The position numbers were made by a program, and so were the translations under genes. This document shows, piece by piece, positions 38,535 through 48,475 of a stretch of DNA of 64,000 nucleotides (position 1 is its first letter; the number at the start of each line of letters is the position of its first letter). The DNA lies in contig NZ_LT629783.1 in NCBI RefSeq assembly GCF_900105835.1, positions 2,845,001-2,909,000 of the forward strand, written 5' to 3'. The notes under the pieces were generated by a model, which made no database searches, was not told the origin of the DNA, and saw nothing but the letters and a program-made list of their open reading frames with translations. Origin of the DNA: Pseudomonas fragi (GTDB lineage: Bacteria; Pseudomonadota; Gammaproteobacteria; Pseudomonadales; Pseudomonadaceae).

Positions 38535-39157
38535 TGTTGCTGCGCGGCCTTCTCGCCAGCGTCGAACACGGCGTCAACCGCGTTTTGCGGCTCGACAGCA
38601 CGGCCCTGGCGCGCTTGCGCCCCTTGACCGGCAAATTGATTGCCGTCGATTGCGCGAGCCCCTCGCTGCAGCTGTTTATTCTGCCCAGCGATGAAGGCCT
38701 GATGCTGGCCAGCCAGTGGGCGGCCGAGCCTGACTGCACTCTGCGTGCCCCCGCCAGCAGCCTGTTGCGCCTTGCCCTGAGCAAGGACAAGAGCGCCATC
38801 CTGCACAGCCCTGAAGTCGAACTCGAAGGCGACAGCGCGGTGCTTATGGAACTGGCGGCGGTGCTGCAAGACCTGGAGCTGGATTGGGAGTACGAACTCT
38901 CGAACTGGATCGGGCCGGTGGCTAGCGCCTTGATCGGTGGCCATGTCCGCAGCCGCGCCAACTGGTATCAGCAAGGGTTCGCCAGCCTCAATCAGAACCT
39001 GGCCGAATACCTGAGCGAAGAAGCCCGCACGCTGGTCGGCGAACGTGAAGCGCAAGCGCGCTTTGACGAGCTGGACCAACTCAAACTCGACCTGGATCGC
39101 CTTGAGGCGCGCTTCGAGCGCCTGGCCCGATCCCTCAATTCCAGCGATAACGCATGA
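38534..39157 (+). CDS. ubiJ: Ubiquinone biosynthesis accessory factor UbiJ (SCP2 domain)
   Basis: A 207-residue protein with an SCP2 sterol-carrier-like lipid-binding domain at about 15-115 and a C-terminal coiled coil ([32 protein letters not shown]). UbiJ binds the hydrophobic intermediates and scaffolds the soluble Ubi metabolon with UbiK. It overlaps ubiE by one base and ubiB by four, the classic ubiE-J-B operon. Confidence 0.93.
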   Translation: MLLRGLLASVEHGVNRVLRLDSTALARLRPLTGKLIAVDCASPSLQLFILPSDEGLMLASQWAAEPDCTLRAPASSLLRLALSKDKSAILHSPEVELEGDSAVLMELAAVLQDLELDWEYELSNWIGPVASALIGGHVRSRANWYQQGFASLNQNLAEYLSEEARTLVGEREAQARFDELDQLKLDLDRLEARFERLARSLNSSDNA

Positions 39158-40758
39158 AGCTGCTTGCCATACGCCGTTTGTTTCGCATCCAGCGCGTCGT
39201 CATTCGCTACCGACTCGATGACCTGCTGTTCGCCCTGCCCTTGCCGTGGTGGATGCTGTCCCTGCGCTATGCCTTGCCGTGGCGCTGGTTTCCGCGCAAA
39301 AAGCTGGAGCTGAGCCGTGGTGCGGCCCTGCGCCTGGCCTTGCAGGACCTGGGGCCGATCTTTATCAAGTTCGGGCAGATCCTCTCGACCCGTCGCGACC
39401 TGCTGCCCGCCGATATCGCCGACGAGCTGATGCTGCTGCAAGACCGCGTGCCACCGTTTGACCCGCAGTTGGCGGTCAAGCTGATCGAAGAACAGCTCGG
39501 CGCCAAAATCAGCGAGGTGTTCAGCCGTTTCGACATCGAACCGCTGGCCTCGGCCTCGGTGGCCCAGGTTCACTCGGCCAAGCTCAAGACCGGCGAAGAA
39601 GTGGTGGTCAAGGTGGTGCGCCCGGGCCTCAAGCCGATCATCGGCTCTGATCTGGCCTGGCTCTTTATCCTTGCCCGTACCGCCGAGCGCCTGAGCGCCG
39701 ACGCCCGCCTGCTGCACCCGGTGGATGTGGTCAGCGACTACGAAAAAACCATTTACGACGAACTCGACCTGTTGCGCGAAGCGGCCAACGCCAGCCAGTT
39801 GCGCCGCAACTTCGAAGGCTCGCCGCTGATGTATGTACCTCAGGTCTACTGGGACTGGTGCCGCCCCAAAGTGCTGGTGATGGAGCGTATCTACGGGATC
39901 CAGGTCACCGACCTTGAGGCCCTGGCCGACCAGCGTACCGACATGAAGATGCTGGCCGAACGTGGCGTGGAGATTTTCTTCACCCAGGTGTTCCGCGACA
40001 GCTTCTTCCACGCCGACATGCACCCCGGCAATATTTTTGTCAGCACCGTGAACCCGTGGGCCCCGCAATACATCGCCATCGACTGCGGCATCGTCGGCAG
40101 CCTGACTCCCGAGGACCAGGACTATCTGGCGCGCAACCTGTTTGCCTTTTTCAAGCGCGACTACCGCCGTGTGGCGCAGTTGCACATTGACTCTGGCTGG
40201 GTACCGGCGCACACCAAGCTCAACGAATTTGAAGCGGCGATCCGTACCGTGTGCGAGCCAATCTTTGAAAAGCCATTGAAGGAAATTTCCTTTGGCCAGG
40301 TGCTGATGCGCCTGTTCCAGACCGCTCGACGCTTCAATATGGAAGTCCAGCCGCAGTTGGTACTGCTGCAAAAAACCCTGCTCAATATCGAAGGCCTGGG
40401 CCGCCAGCTGTACCCCGACCTGGACCTGTGGAGCACCGCCCAGCCGTTCCTGGAGCGCTGGATGCGTGAGCGCGTCAGCCCCAAGACCCTGCTGCGCAAC
40501 CTGCACAGCCAGGTCGAGCAGATCCCGCACCTGGCCGGCATGACCCGCGACTTGCTCGAACGCATGTCGCAGCCCCACGCCCACAACAAGCAGTTGATCG
40601 TGCGTGAACCCCGTGACAGCTGGTTCCTGCGCCTGATCGGGGCCGGGCATCTGGCTGCCGGTGCCTTGCTGGCCAGCCTCGGGCCGTTGCACACTGCCGG
40701 TTACTGGCCTGCCGGCATAATGCTGGCCGTGGGCTTGTATCTGATCGTGCGCCGATAG
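39154..40758 (+). CDS. ubiB: Ubiquinone biosynthesis atypical kinase/ATPase UbiB
   Basis: A 534-residue ABC1/ADCK-family protein. The KxGQ motif ([17 protein letters not shown], about 69-85), the Ala-rich loop [15 protein letters not shown] (about 130-144), VKVVRPG lysine (about 155), and catalytic DMHPGNIFV (about 288-296) and DCGIVG metal site are all visible. Two C-terminal membrane segments (about 490-530) anchor it to the inner membrane. UbiB ATPase activity supports early coenzyme Q synthesis, probably by extracting lipid intermediates. Confidence 0.96.
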   Translation: MKLLAIRRLFRIQRVVIRYRLDDLLFALPLPWWMLSLRYALPWRWFPRKKLELSRGAALRLALQDLGPIFIKFGQILSTRRDLLPADIADELMLLQDRVPPFDPQLAVKLIEEQLGAKISEVFSRFDIEPLASASVAQVHSAKLKTGEEVVVKVVRPGLKPIIGSDLAWLFILARTAERLSADARLLHPVDVVSDYEKTIYDELDLLREAANASQLRRNFEGSPLMYVPQVYWDWCRPKVLVMERIYGIQVTDLEALADQRTDMKMLAERGVEIFFTQVFRDSFFHADMHPGNIFVSTVNPWAPQYIAIDCGIVGSLTPEDQDYLARNLFAFFKRDYRRVAQLHIDSGWVPAHTKLNEFEAAIRTVCEPIFEKPLKEISFGQVLMRLFQTARRFNMEVQPQLVLLQKTLLNIEGLGRQLYPDLDLWSTAQPFLERWMRERVSPKTLLRNLHSQVEQIPHLAGMTRDLLERMSQPHAHNKQLIVREPRDSWFLRLIGAGHLAAGALLASLGPLHTAGYWPAGIMLAVGLYLIVRR

Positions 40759-40837
40759 CCAGCTCGGGGCCAGGCTGGCAAACTGTGAATTCACCAGGCC
40801 TCAGCCACAGGGCTGAGGCAGGTTGTCGGAGTCGAAC

Positions 40838-41239
40838 ATGAAAGACTGGCTGGACGAGATCAAATGGGACAACGACGGCCTGGTGCCGGCGATTGCCCAG
40901 GACCACAAAACCGGGCGCGTACTGATGATGGCCTGGATGAACCGCGAGGCGCTGAGCCTGACCGCGGCCGAGAACCGTGCCATCTACTGGTCACGTTCCC
41001 GTGGCAAACTGTGGCGCAAGGGCGAAGAGTCCGGCCATGTGCAAAAGCTGCATGAAATGCGCCTGGACTGTGACGCCGATGTGATCATCCTGATGGTCGA
41101 ACAAATCGGTGATATCGCCTGCCATACCGGTCGTCAGAGCTGCTTCTACCGCGTGTACGAAAACGCCGAGTGGAAGACCGTCGACCCGGTACTTAAAGAT
41201 CCGCACGCCATTTATCAAGCAGGACACTCCCATGACTGA
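40838..41239 (+). CDS. hisI: Phosphoribosyl-AMP cyclohydrolase
   Basis: A 133-residue zinc enzyme that opens the adenine ring of PR-AMP, step three of histidine synthesis. The ATG at 40838 follows GGAG at 40828. Visible motifs are [12 protein letters not shown] (about 28-39), [18 protein letters not shown] (about 51-68) and the metal-binding DCDADVI with [11 protein letters not shown]. Unlike E. coli, HisI and HisE are separate proteins here. It overlaps hisE by eight bases. Confidence 0.96.
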   Translation: MKDWLDEIKWDNDGLVPAIAQDHKTGRVLMMAWMNREALSLTAAENRAIYWSRSRGKLWRKGEESGHVQKLHEMRLDCDADVIILMVEQIGDIACHTGRQSCFYRVYENAEWKTVDPVLKDPHAIYQAGHSHD

Positions 41240-41564
41240 CACCCTGAGCCGCGTAGCCCAAGTGCTCGAAGCGCGCAAAGGCGCGACACCTGACAGCTCC
41301 TATGTGGCCAGCCTGTACCACAAGGGCCTGAACAAGATTCTGGAAAAGGTCGGCGAAGAGTCGATCGAAACCATCATTGCCGCCAAAGACGCCGCCATCA
41401 GCGGTGATTGCAGCGATGTGATCTACGAAACAGCCGACCTGTGGTTCCACAGCATGATCATGCTGGCCCAACTGGGGCAGCATCCTCAGGCCGTCCTGGA
41501 TGAACTGGAACGTCGTATCGGCACCTCCGGCCATGTGGAAAAAGCCTCGCGGCCGTCCGCCTAA
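41232..41564 (+). CDS. hisE: Phosphoribosyl-ATP pyrophosphatase
   Basis: A 110-residue all-helical pyrophosphatase of the MazG-like fold that hydrolyses PR-ATP to PR-AMP, step two of histidine synthesis. The start at 41232 gives [32 protein letters not shown]; the metal-binding motif is [13 protein letters not shown] with [12 protein letters not shown]. It overlaps the hisI end by eight bases and precedes tatA by 24 bases. Confidence 0.96.
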   Translation: MTDTLSRVAQVLEARKGATPDSSYVASLYHKGLNKILEKVGEESIETIIAAKDAAISGDCSDVIYETADLWFHSMIMLAQLGQHPQAVLDELERRIGTSGHVEKASRPSA

Positions 41565-41588
41565 CCCTTATTTGCAAAGGAACAGATC

Positions 41589-41867
41589 ATGGGCATTTTT
41601 GACTGGAAACACTGGATCGTCATTCTGGTAGTCGTCGTCCTCGTGTTCGGCACCAAAAAACTGAAAAACCTGGGCACGGATGTCGGCGAATCGATCAAGG
41701 GCTTTCGCAAGGCCATGAACGACGACGAGAAACCCGCCGAGCCTGTGGTTCCGCCTGCGCAGCCAACTGCCGCGCCGCAGCCACACACCACTTCGACCCT
41801 GAACGAGCCGCACACCATCGACGTGCAGGCGCAAAAAGTCGAAGAGCCGACCCGTAAAGACGTGTGA
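41589..41867 (+). CDS. tatA: Twin-arginine translocase subunit TatA
   Basis: A 92-residue protein: one N-terminal membrane helix ([25 protein letters not shown]), the [10 protein letters not shown] hinge, an amphipathic helix (about 25-45) and an acidic, Pro-rich tail. Multiple TatA copies form the transport pore for folded proteins. First gene of tatABC; ribosome site AAAGGAAC at about 41576. Confidence 0.95.
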   Translation: MGIFDWKHWIVILVVVVLVFGTKKLKNLGTDVGESIKGFRKAMNDDEKPAEPVVPPAQPTAAPQPHTTSTLNEPHTIDVQAQKVEEPTRKDV

Positions 41868-41877
41868 GCCAAAACTA

Positions 41878-42276
41878 ATGTTCGGTATCAGCTTCAGTGA
41901 ACTGCTGCTCGTCGGCCTGGTGGCCCTGCTGGTGCTCGGCCCCGAGCGCCTGCCGGGTGCCGCGCGCACGGCAGGCCTGTGGATCGGGCGCCTGAAACGC
42001 AGCTTCAATGCGATCAAACAGGAAGTTGAACGGGAAATCGGTGCTGACGAAATTCGTCGGCAGCTGCACAACGAACATATCCTGTCGATGGAAGAGGAAG
42101 CCAAGAAAATCCTGGCTCCGCTGCAGGACGCCGTGAAGCCGTTAACACCCGCCGAGCCAGCAGCGCCAACAGAGCCTGCGAGCCCTGCGCCCGTGAGCCT
42201 GAGCAAGCCCGCATCCGACCCTGCGCCTCAACCGGCAGCGCCACACGACCCCACCCTGCCACCGCGAGCCCCTTAA
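41878..42276 (+). CDS. tatB: Twin-arginine translocase subunit TatB
   Basis: A 132-residue protein starting [30 protein letters not shown], with the membrane helix ending in the invariant GPERLP hinge that separates TatB from TatA, then an extended amphipathic helix and a Pro/Ala tail. With TatC it makes the receptor for twin-arginine signal peptides. It is 10 bases after tatA. Confidence 0.95.
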   Translation: MFGISFSELLLVGLVALLVLGPERLPGAARTAGLWIGRLKRSFNAIKQEVEREIGADEIRRQLHNEHILSMEEEAKKILAPLQDAVKPLTPAEPAAPTEPASPAPVSLSKPASDPAPQPAAPHDPTLPPRAP

Positions 42277-42280
42277 GCGC

Positions 42281-43078
42281 ATGAGCGATAAGCCTGAACA
42301 CGACCAGCCAATGCCGCTGGTTTCGCACCTGACCGAGCTGCGTACCCGCCTGTTGCGCTGCATCGCGGCGATTTTCATCATTTTTGCCGGGCTGTTTGCC
42401 TTTACCCAGCAGATCTACACCCTGGTCTCCACGCCGCTGCGCGAATACCTGCCGGTGGGTGCGACGATGATCGCCACCGACGTGGCCTCGCCGTTCCTGA
42501 CGCCGCTCAAGCTGACCATGATGGTCTCGCTGTTTATCGCCATCCCGGTGATCCTGCATCAGATCTGGGGCTTTATCGCGCCCGGCCTGTACAAGCATGA
42601 AAAACGCATCGCCGTGCCGCTGCTGGTGTCGAGCATTTTCCTGTTCTACGCCGGCATGGCCTTCGCCTACTTCCTGGTGTTCCCGCTGGTGTTCAAGTTT
42701 TTCGCCGCCGCCACCCCGGAAGGCGTGGCGATGATGACCGATATCAGCAGCTACCTCGACTTCGTCATGACCCTGTTCTTTGCCTTCGGCGTGGCCTTTG
42801 AAATCCCCGTGGCCGTGGTGCTGCTGGTATGGATCGGCATTGTCGATGTGCAGTACCTGCGCAAGATCCGCCCCTATGTGATCATCGGCTGCTTCGTGGT
42901 CGGCATGATCCTGACCCCGCCGGATATCTTCTCGCAAACCCTGCTGGCGATCCCGATGTGGATGCTGTTTGAAATCGGCATCCTGTTTGGCAGCCTGGTC
43001 AGCAAGAACAAGCGCGGTGATGACGCAGACGAGCCATCGGCTGACAACGACGCCCAACCGCCAGCAGCACAACCGTGA
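42281..43078 (+). CDS. tatC: Twin-arginine translocase subunit TatC
   Basis: A 265-residue polytopic protein with six membrane segments between about 20 and 235. The N-terminal [15 protein letters not shown] signature binds the twin-arginine peptide and the [29 protein letters not shown] segment is typical of the last helices. It starts four bases after tatB and overlaps rsmE by four bases. Confidence 0.96.
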   Translation: MSDKPEHDQPMPLVSHLTELRTRLLRCIAAIFIIFAGLFAFTQQIYTLVSTPLREYLPVGATMIATDVASPFLTPLKLTMMVSLFIAIPVILHQIWGFIAPGLYKHEKRIAVPLLVSSIFLFYAGMAFAYFLVFPLVFKFFAAATPEGVAMMTDISSYLDFVMTLFFAFGVAFEIPVAVVLLVWIGIVDVQYLRKIRPYVIIGCFVVGMILTPPDIFSQTLLAIPMWMLFEIGILFGSLVSKNKRGDDADEPSADNDAQPPAAQP

Positions 43079-43785
43079 ACCTGCTGCTCCTCGAAGAGGC
43101 TGATTTCATTGCAGCCGATCGCGTGATCCTGCGTGACCGGCGTCTGACGCATATGCAGGAAGTCCACCGTGCTGCTGTCGGCGACAGCCTGCGCGTGGGC
43201 CGTATCGGCGGGTTGATGGGCAACGCCGAGCTGGTACGCCTGGAGGCCAAAGAAGCCGAGCTGGTGATCCACAGCCTCGACCAGCCGCCACCCGCCAAGC
43301 TGCCGTTGACCCTGCTGCTGGCCCTGCCACGCCCGAAAATGCTGCGCCGGGTGCTGCAAACCGTGGCCTCGATGGGTGTGCCCAAGGTGATTCTGGTCAA
43401 CAGCTACCGGGTTGAAAAAAGCTTCTGGCAGACCCCGTTCCTGGAGCCCGAAGCCATCCGCGAGCAGTTGATCCTGGGGCTGGAGCAGTCCCGGGACAGC
43501 GTATTGCCCGAGGTCATCATCGAAAAACGCTTCAAGCCGTTCGTCGAAGACCGCCTGCCGGCGCTGGTCGAAGGCACCCTGGGCCTGGTCGGCCACCCGG
43601 GGGATTACCCGGCCTGCCCGCGCGGGCTGGACGAGGCCGTGACCCTGGCCATCGGCCCGGAAGGTGGCTGGATCCCTTACGAGATCGACCTGCTGGCCAA
43701 GGCCGGCTTGCAGCCGGTGCAACTGGGCGCACGCATCCTGCGGGTTGAAACCGCCGTTACCGCCCTGCTCGCCCGGTTGTTCTGA
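43075..43785 (+). CDS. rsmE: 16S rRNA (uracil-1498-N3) methyltransferase
   Basis: A 236-residue SPOUT-family methyltransferase with an N-terminal PUA-like domain (about 1-75) and C-terminal knotted domain. The motifs [29 protein letters not shown] and [42 protein letters not shown] are diagnostic. It starts with GTG, overlapping the tatC stop (GTGA). A partial hairpin (43792-43824) lies directly after its stop. Confidence 0.95.
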   Translation: MNLLLLEEADFIAADRVILRDRRLTHMQEVHRAAVGDSLRVGRIGGLMGNAELVRLEAKEAELVIHSLDQPPPAKLPLTLLLALPRPKMLRRVLQTVASMGVPKVILVNSYRVEKSFWQTPFLEPEAIREQLILGLEQSRDSVLPEVIIEKRFKPFVEDRLPALVEGTLGLVGHPGDYPACPRGLDEAVTLAIGPEGGWIPYEIDLLAKAGLQPVQLGARILRVETAVTALLARLF

Positions 43786-43938
43786 CGCCAAAACCCGTGG
43801 TCGCTGCAGCAGCGGCTACGGGTTGTTGATCTGCATCACACATTCGACCACCCCCCCTTCAGTTCTACTCCTGCGCGCCGATGCCCTGATAACCCATCAA
43901 AGACCGTCACGAGTCTCGGTTAGTAAAGGAGTATCACC

Positions 43939-45507
43939 ATGTACCGTTGGCTGGCCACACTGCTCGGCAATATAAGCGTCAATCGCAAACTCAGCCTGGG
44001 TTTCGGCCTGGTACTGGTGCTGACCCTGCTGATTGCCGGCACGGGCTGGAAGGGGCTGGTCGCAGTGATCGACCGTGGCGACAAGCTGGCCAATATTTCG
44101 AAAATCATCAGCCTGACCAAAGACCTGCGCATTGCCCGCCTCGAATATGAACGCCAGCCCGGCGAAAGCGCACTTGCCGGCGTGACCACTCAACTGACCG
44201 AACTGGACAACGCACTGGAGCAAACGCGCTCGCAACTGACCGCGCCCGACGATCTGGCCCTGGTTGAGCAGCAACTCAACGCCGTGGCCGAGTACAAACG
44301 CGCCTTCGCCGATCTTATCCAGGGCTCCCAGGCCAGCGATCAAGCCGTTGAGCGCATGCACCAGCAGGGCAATGTGTTGATCGAGCAAAGCCAGAAACTC
44401 TCGGCCCTGCAGGCAACCAAACGCAACAACGAAAGCCGCCAGGCCACGAATCTGCTGATCGGCTGTACGCTGCTGGCACTGGTACTGGGCATCATTGCTG
44501 CCTGGGTCATCACCCGCCAGATCGTGATCCCGCTGCAACGCACGCTCAAGACCGTTGAGCGCATTGCAGCCGGTGACCTGACCCACGACCACCACACCGA
44601 CCGCCGCGACGAACTGGGGCAGCTACAACAAGCCATTCAACTGATGACCCAGGGCCTGCGCGAACTGATTGGCGGAATCAGCGATGGGGTGACGCAAATC
44701 GCCAGTGCTGCTGAAGAGCTATCTGCCGTGACCGAGCAAACCAGTGCCGGGGTCAACAACCAGAAGGTCGAGACTGATCAAGTGGCCACCGCCATGAACG
44801 AAATGGCCGCCACCGTGCAGGAAGTCGCGCGCAACGCCGAAGAAGCCTCTGAAGCCGCAGTGGCCGCAGACCAGCAGACCCGCGAAGGGGATGCCGTAGT
44901 GGCGCAGGCCATTGCCCAGATCGAGAAGCTGGCGGTTGAGGTGGGCCACTCCACCGAGGCCATGAGCCATCTCAAGCGTGAAAGTGACAAGATCGGCAGC
45001 GTGCTGGACGTGATCAAGTCTGTGGCCCAGCAAACCAACCTGCTGGCCCTGAACGCGGCAATTGAAGCAGCACGGGCCGGTGAAGCCGGGCGTGGCTTTG
45101 CCGTGGTGGCCGATGAGGTACGCAGCCTGGCGCAGCGCACGCAAAAATCCACTGAAGAAATCGAAGAGCTGATTGCCGGTCTGCAGAGCGGTACCCAGCA
45201 GGTATCCAGCAGCATGGACAGCAGCCGCGCGCTGACCGACAACAGCGTTGAGCTGACCCGTCGTGCAGGCGAGTCTCTGGGCACCATCGCCCGTACCGTG
45301 TCGACGATTCAGGGCATGAACCAGCAGATTGCAGCCGCCGCCGAGCAACAGAGTGCGGTGGCTGAAGAGATCAACCGCAGCGTGTTGAACGTGAGGGATA
45401 TATCGGACCAGACCGCCGCCGCCAGCGAAGAGACGGCGGCGTCGAGCACGGAGCTGGCGCGGTTGGGCACGCATTTGCAGACACTGGTGGGGCGGTTTAA
45501 GGTCTAG
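43939..45507 (+). CDS. Methyl-accepting chemotaxis protein with a small four-helix sensor domain
   Basis: A 522-residue chemoreceptor. Membrane helix 1 is about 18-38 and helix 2 about 171-191, enclosing a periplasmic ligand domain of only about 130 residues that is mostly helical (four-helix-bundle size). A HAMP domain (about 192-245) and a cytoplasmic signalling domain follow, with the invariant hairpin [35 protein letters not shown] (about 365-400). No C-terminal CheR pentapeptide is seen. In P. putida and P. aeruginosa the receptor at this position (McpQ, McpK) has, as I recall, a ~250-residue helical bimodular domain, so the ligand here is likely different. The ligand is unknown. Confidence 0.9.
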   Translation: MYRWLATLLGNISVNRKLSLGFGLVLVLTLLIAGTGWKGLVAVIDRGDKLANISKIISLTKDLRIARLEYERQPGESALAGVTTQLTELDNALEQTRSQLTAPDDLALVEQQLNAVAEYKRAFADLIQGSQASDQAVERMHQQGNVLIEQSQKLSALQATKRNNESRQATNLLIGCTLLALVLGIIAAWVITRQIVIPLQRTLKTVERIAAGDLTHDHHTDRRDELGQLQQAIQLMTQGLRELIGGISDGVTQIASAAEELSAVTEQTSAGVNNQKVETDQVATAMNEMAATVQEVARNAEEASEAAVAADQQTREGDAVVAQAIAQIEKLAVEVGHSTEAMSHLKRESDKIGSVLDVIKSVAQQTNLLALNAAIEAARAGEAGRGFAVVADEVRSLAQRTQKSTEEIEELIAGLQSGTQQVSSSMDSSRALTDNSVELTRRAGESLGTIARTVSTIQGMNQQIAAAAEQQSAVAEEINRSVLNVRDISDQTAAASEETAASSTELARLGTHLQTLVGRFKV

Positions 45508-45518
45508 CCCCCTGCCCC

Positions 45519-45605
45519 TGTGGGAGCGGGCTTGCTCGCGATTGGATCGACGCGGCTATCCTGACAAACCGCGGCGCCTGTATCGCGAGCAAGCCCGCTC
45601 CCACA
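45519..45605. repeat. REP pair, copy 4
   Basis: Inverted units at 45519-45542 and 45582-45605 between the convergent chemoreceptor and ABC ATPase genes, with a spacer of 39 bases. This is one of the cleanest copies in the window and could act as a bidirectional transcript end. Confidence 0.93.
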
Positions 45606-45624
45606 AAAGCAGGTAGGCCCTGCT

Positions 45625-46359
45625 TTAAAGCACCTGACGCAAAAACGCCTGGGCGCGCAGGTCTTTGGGCGAGGTAAAGAACTCTTCCGGGGCGGAGTCT
45701 TCCAGCAGCTTGCCGTGGTCAAAGAACAGCACGCGGTTTGCCACTTCACGCGCAAAGCCCATTTCGTGAGTCACGCAGACCATGGTCATGCCTTCGCGGG
45801 CCAGGGTCTTCATCACGTCCAGCACTTCACCGACCATTTCCGGGTCAAGCGCCGAGGTAGGCTCGTCAAACAGCATCACCTTGGGTTCCATCGCCAACGC
45901 CCGGGCAATCGCCACACGCTGTTGCTGGCCCCCCGAAAGGCGCGACGGGTACTCATTGGCCTTTTGCCCGATCCCGACCTTGTCCAGCAACGCCCGGGCC
46001 TTGGCCTCGCGCTCGGCCTTGCCGCGCTTGCGCACCACCTTCTGCGCCAGGCACAGGTTTTCCAGCACGGTCATGTGCGGGAACAGGTTGAAATGCTGGA
46101 ACACCATGCCGACTTCACGCCGGTAAGCGTTGACGTCGGTCTTGGGGTTGGCCAGGTCCAGGCCGTCGATGCTGACGGAGCCCGAGTCGAAGTCTTCCAG
46201 GCCATTGAGGCAGCGCAGGAAGGTCGATTTGCCAGAGCCCGACGGGCCGATCACCACCAGCACTTCGCCCTGGGCGACGGTGGTGCTGACGTTGTCCACG
46301 GCGCGCACGATATGGCCGCGGGTGTCGAAGACTTTTACCAGTTCGCGAACTTCAATCAC
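45625..46359 (-). CDS. Polar amino acid ABC transporter ATP-binding protein
   Basis: A 244-residue ATPase of the GlnQ/HisP group. Walker [14 protein letters not shown] lies near 33-45, the Q-loop in [13 protein letters not shown] near 81-93, the signature [15 protein letters not shown] near 134-148, and Walker [14 protein letters not shown] near 155-167 with the H-loop VTHEMGFA. I start it at the GTG 46357-46359 ([11 protein letters not shown]), preceded by GGAGG; a TTG at 46380 is also open. It overlaps the permease stop and is the last gene of the SBP-permease-ATPase operon. Confidence 0.95.
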   Translation of the reverse strand: MIEVRELVKVFDTRGHIVRAVDNVSTTVAQGEVLVVIGPSGSGKSTFLRCLNGLEDFDSGSVSIDGLDLANPKTDVNAYRREVGMVFQHFNLFPHMTVLENLCLAQKVVRKRGKAEREAKARALLDKVGIGQKANEYPSRLSGGQQQRVAIARALAMEPKVMLFDEPTSALDPEMVGEVLDVMKTLAREGMTMVCVTHEMGFAREVANRVLFFDHGKLLEDSAPEEFFTSPKDLRAQAFLRQVL

Positions 46360-47314
46360 TTTGCGCGAGCCTCCGCTCAAGCCGGCTGGCGAAGTGCGAC
46401 AGCGGCAGGTTGATCAACAGGTACAGGCCCGCTACGCAGAACAGGATTTCGAACGGCGAAAACGAGGTGGTGATGACTTCACGGCCACTCTTGAGCAGCT
46501 CGGTAATGGCGATCACCGACACCAGCGAGGTGTCCTTGACCAGGCTGATAAATTGCCCGGCCAATGGCGGCAGTACGCGCTTGAACGCTTGCGGCAACAC
46601 CACATAGCGCATCGACTGGCTGCCGTTGAGGCCCAGCGAGCGGGCTGCTTCGTTTTGCCCGCGAGCGATGGACTGCACGCCCGAGCGGATGATTTCAGCC
46701 ACGTACGCACCGGTGAACAGCGACAGCGCGGCAATACCGGCAAATTCGCGGGACAGGTTGAGTACAGTGCCGATAAAGAAGTAGAAGATAAAGATCTGCA
46801 CCAGCAGCGGCGTGCCGCGTACCAGTTCTACATACAGCGTCGAGAGGTCACGCAGGGTCGGGTTGTTCGACAGCCGGCACAGGCCGGTGGCCAGGCCGAT
46901 GATCAAACCCAGCACGCCAGACACCAGCGACAGCCAGACCGTGGTCCACAAGCCCCACAGCAGCGGCCCGGCAGCCCAGTGGCGGTTGACGCCAATTACA
47001 TCACCTTCGTCGACTTCGTCGCCTTCAGCCAGTTGCAGGCTGTTGCCGGCAACGGTTACCCGTTGTTCATTGCCATCTTCGCCACGCAGCACCACTTCGG
47101 CGCTGTCGCCCTTGCGTACCAGTTCGATGATGGTCGAGTGTTCAGCTGCCCGCTGGGCTTCTTCGGCCTGATAGGCGAAGTACTGCGGAACGCGGTTCCA
47201 GCGCCATTCGTAAGACATCAGCGAGGTGGCGTAATACAACGCACCCGCCAGGCCGATGAGCACCAGCACGGTCAATACGTGCCAGGGCCACTGGACTTTT
47301 TTTTGTTTGATCAC
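46352..47314 (-). CDS. Polar amino acid ABC transporter permease
   Basis: A 320-residue inner-membrane permease of the HisMQ type. An N-terminal helix (about 12-32) is followed by a ~75-residue periplasmic loop, then the membrane domain with [21 protein letters not shown] and the ATPase-contacting EAA loop ([30 protein letters not shown], about 224-253). The extra N-terminal helix and loop make it longer than typical HisQ/HisM (about 230). A single permease gene suggests a homodimer. Confidence 0.93.
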   Translation of the reverse strand: MIKQKKVQWPWHVLTVLVLIGLAGALYYATSLMSYEWRWNRVPQYFAYQAEEAQRAAEHSTIIELVRKGDSAEVVLRGEDGNEQRVTVAGNSLQLAEGDEVDEGDVIGVNRHWAAGPLLWGLWTTVWLSLVSGVLGLIIGLATGLCRLSNNPTLRDLSTLYVELVRGTPLLVQIFIFYFFIGTVLNLSREFAGIAALSLFTGAYVAEIIRSGVQSIARGQNEAARSLGLNGSQSMRYVVLPQAFKRVLPPLAGQFISLVKDTSLVSVIAITELLKSGREVITTSFSPFEILFCVAGLYLLINLPLSHFASRLERRLAQSD

Positions 47315-47351
47315 TTTCAGGTTCCACGTTTTGTGTCGCTAGGGAGGCCGT

Positions 47352-47373
47352 CATCGCGGGCAAGCCCGCGATG
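47352..47373. repeat. Short palindrome CATCGCGGG...CCCGCGATG
   Basis: Nine-base arms around a CAAG loop, between the permease and the binding-protein gene. It resembles the inner half of a REP unit and may tune expression by stabilising the upstream part of the message. Confidence 0.6.
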
Positions 47374-47385
47374 ATTCAATCAGCC

Positions 47386-48189
47386 TTATTCCATGTCTTT
47401 GAGCCAGGCGGTGTCTTTGAACCACTTGTCATGGATGCGATCGTAAGTGCCGTCTTCGTGGATCTGGTGCAGGAAGTTGTTGATGAAGTTGATGCTGTCG
47501 TAGTCACCTTTCTTCAGACCGAAGGCCAGTGGCTCGTAGGTGAACGGCTGGTCAAGGAACACCAGTTTGCCGTTGCCGAACTTGTTGACTGCAACCACGT
47601 TGTAAGGCGCGTCGTATACAAAGGCATCAGCCTTGCCGTTGACCACGTCCAGTACACCTTCAGGCTCGTTGTCGTAGCCGTGGTACTGGGCTTTGGACAT
47701 CAGCTTGCGGGCGATCATTTCGCCGGTGGTGCCGATTTTCGAGGTCAGGCGGTATTGCGGGTCATTGAGGTCTTTGTAGGACTTGATCTTGTCAGCCAGT
47801 TCCTTGCGTACCAGCAGGGTTTGGCCCACAACAATGAAGGGTTCGCTGAAGTTCAGGCGCAGGTTGCGCTCCTGGGTCAGGGTCATGCCGCTGCCGATCA
47901 TGTCGAACTTGTTGGTCATCAGGGCCGGGATGATGCCGTCATAACCGGTAGACACCAGTTCCAGCTTGACGCCCATGGATTTGGCCATCGCCTTGAGCAG
48001 GTCAACTTCGAAGCCAATGATCTGGCCGCGCTTGTTGGTCATTTCGAAGGGCATGTAGGTCGGGTCCATGCCCACCTTCAACGTGCCGCGCTTAACCGCG
48101 TCATCAATAGCGCCTGCATGGGCAGCGCTGATCGCCAGCAGTGCCGTGACGCCACACAGCAGTTTCGAGACAAACTTCTTCATCATCAA
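47386..48189 (-). CDS. Polar amino acid ABC transporter substrate-binding protein
   Basis: A 267-residue periplasmic binding protein of family SBP_bac_3. A signal peptide (MMMKKFVSKLLCGVTALLAISAAHA) precedes the mature domain, with LKVGMDPTYMPFEMTNKRGQIIGFEVDLLKAMAKSMG (about 35-72) as the family opening and MTLTQERNLRLNFSEPFIVVGQTLLV. The ligand is probably a polar amino acid; the exact one is not readable. It is the first gene of the operon and has a REP pair about 175 bases upstream. Confidence 0.94.
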   Translation of the reverse strand: MMMKKFVSKLLCGVTALLAISAAHAGAIDDAVKRGTLKVGMDPTYMPFEMTNKRGQIIGFEVDLLKAMAKSMGVKLELVSTGYDGIIPALMTNKFDMIGSGMTLTQERNLRLNFSEPFIVVGQTLLVRKELADKIKSYKDLNDPQYRLTSKIGTTGEMIARKLMSKAQYHGYDNEPEGVLDVVNGKADAFVYDAPYNVVAVNKFGNGKLVFLDQPFTYEPLAFGLKKGDYDSINFINNFLHQIHEDGTYDRIHDKWFKDTAWLKDME

Positions 48190-48362
48190 CTCCCCCTCAC
48201 CTACTCAATTAAGGTGTTGGCCTGCGGCTGGCTTGATGCATAAAGCCAATAAAGCCGGGCACTCACCCATTCGAAAACGGATGCTAACTCACTGAGGGTT
48301 GGGACACGAGTTTTGCGAGAGAAAAGCGCGATGGCCGTGGGATGCAGGACTGAGGAGATCCT

Positions 48363-48448
48363 ATGGGAGCGGGCTTGCTCGCGATGCAGGCAACGCGTTG
48401 CAGCAGGTAGGACGCGGTGAAGCCATCGCGAGCAAGCCCGCTCCCACA
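48363..48448. repeat. REP pair, copy 5
   Basis: Inverted units at 48363-48385 and 48425-48448 in the 286-base gap between opgH and the binding-protein gene. The rest of that gap (48190-48362) should contain the transporter promoter, but no clear hexamers were identified. Confidence 0.92.
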
Positions 48449-48475
48449 AAGGGGAAACGGGTTGCCCGCGATCAA

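Noticed and set aside
40798..40819. Hairpin GCCTCAGCC...GGGCTGAGGC before hisI as a histidine attenuator
   Set aside because: There is no leader peptide with histidine codons and no T tract; it is a simple stem in the ubiB-hisI gap.
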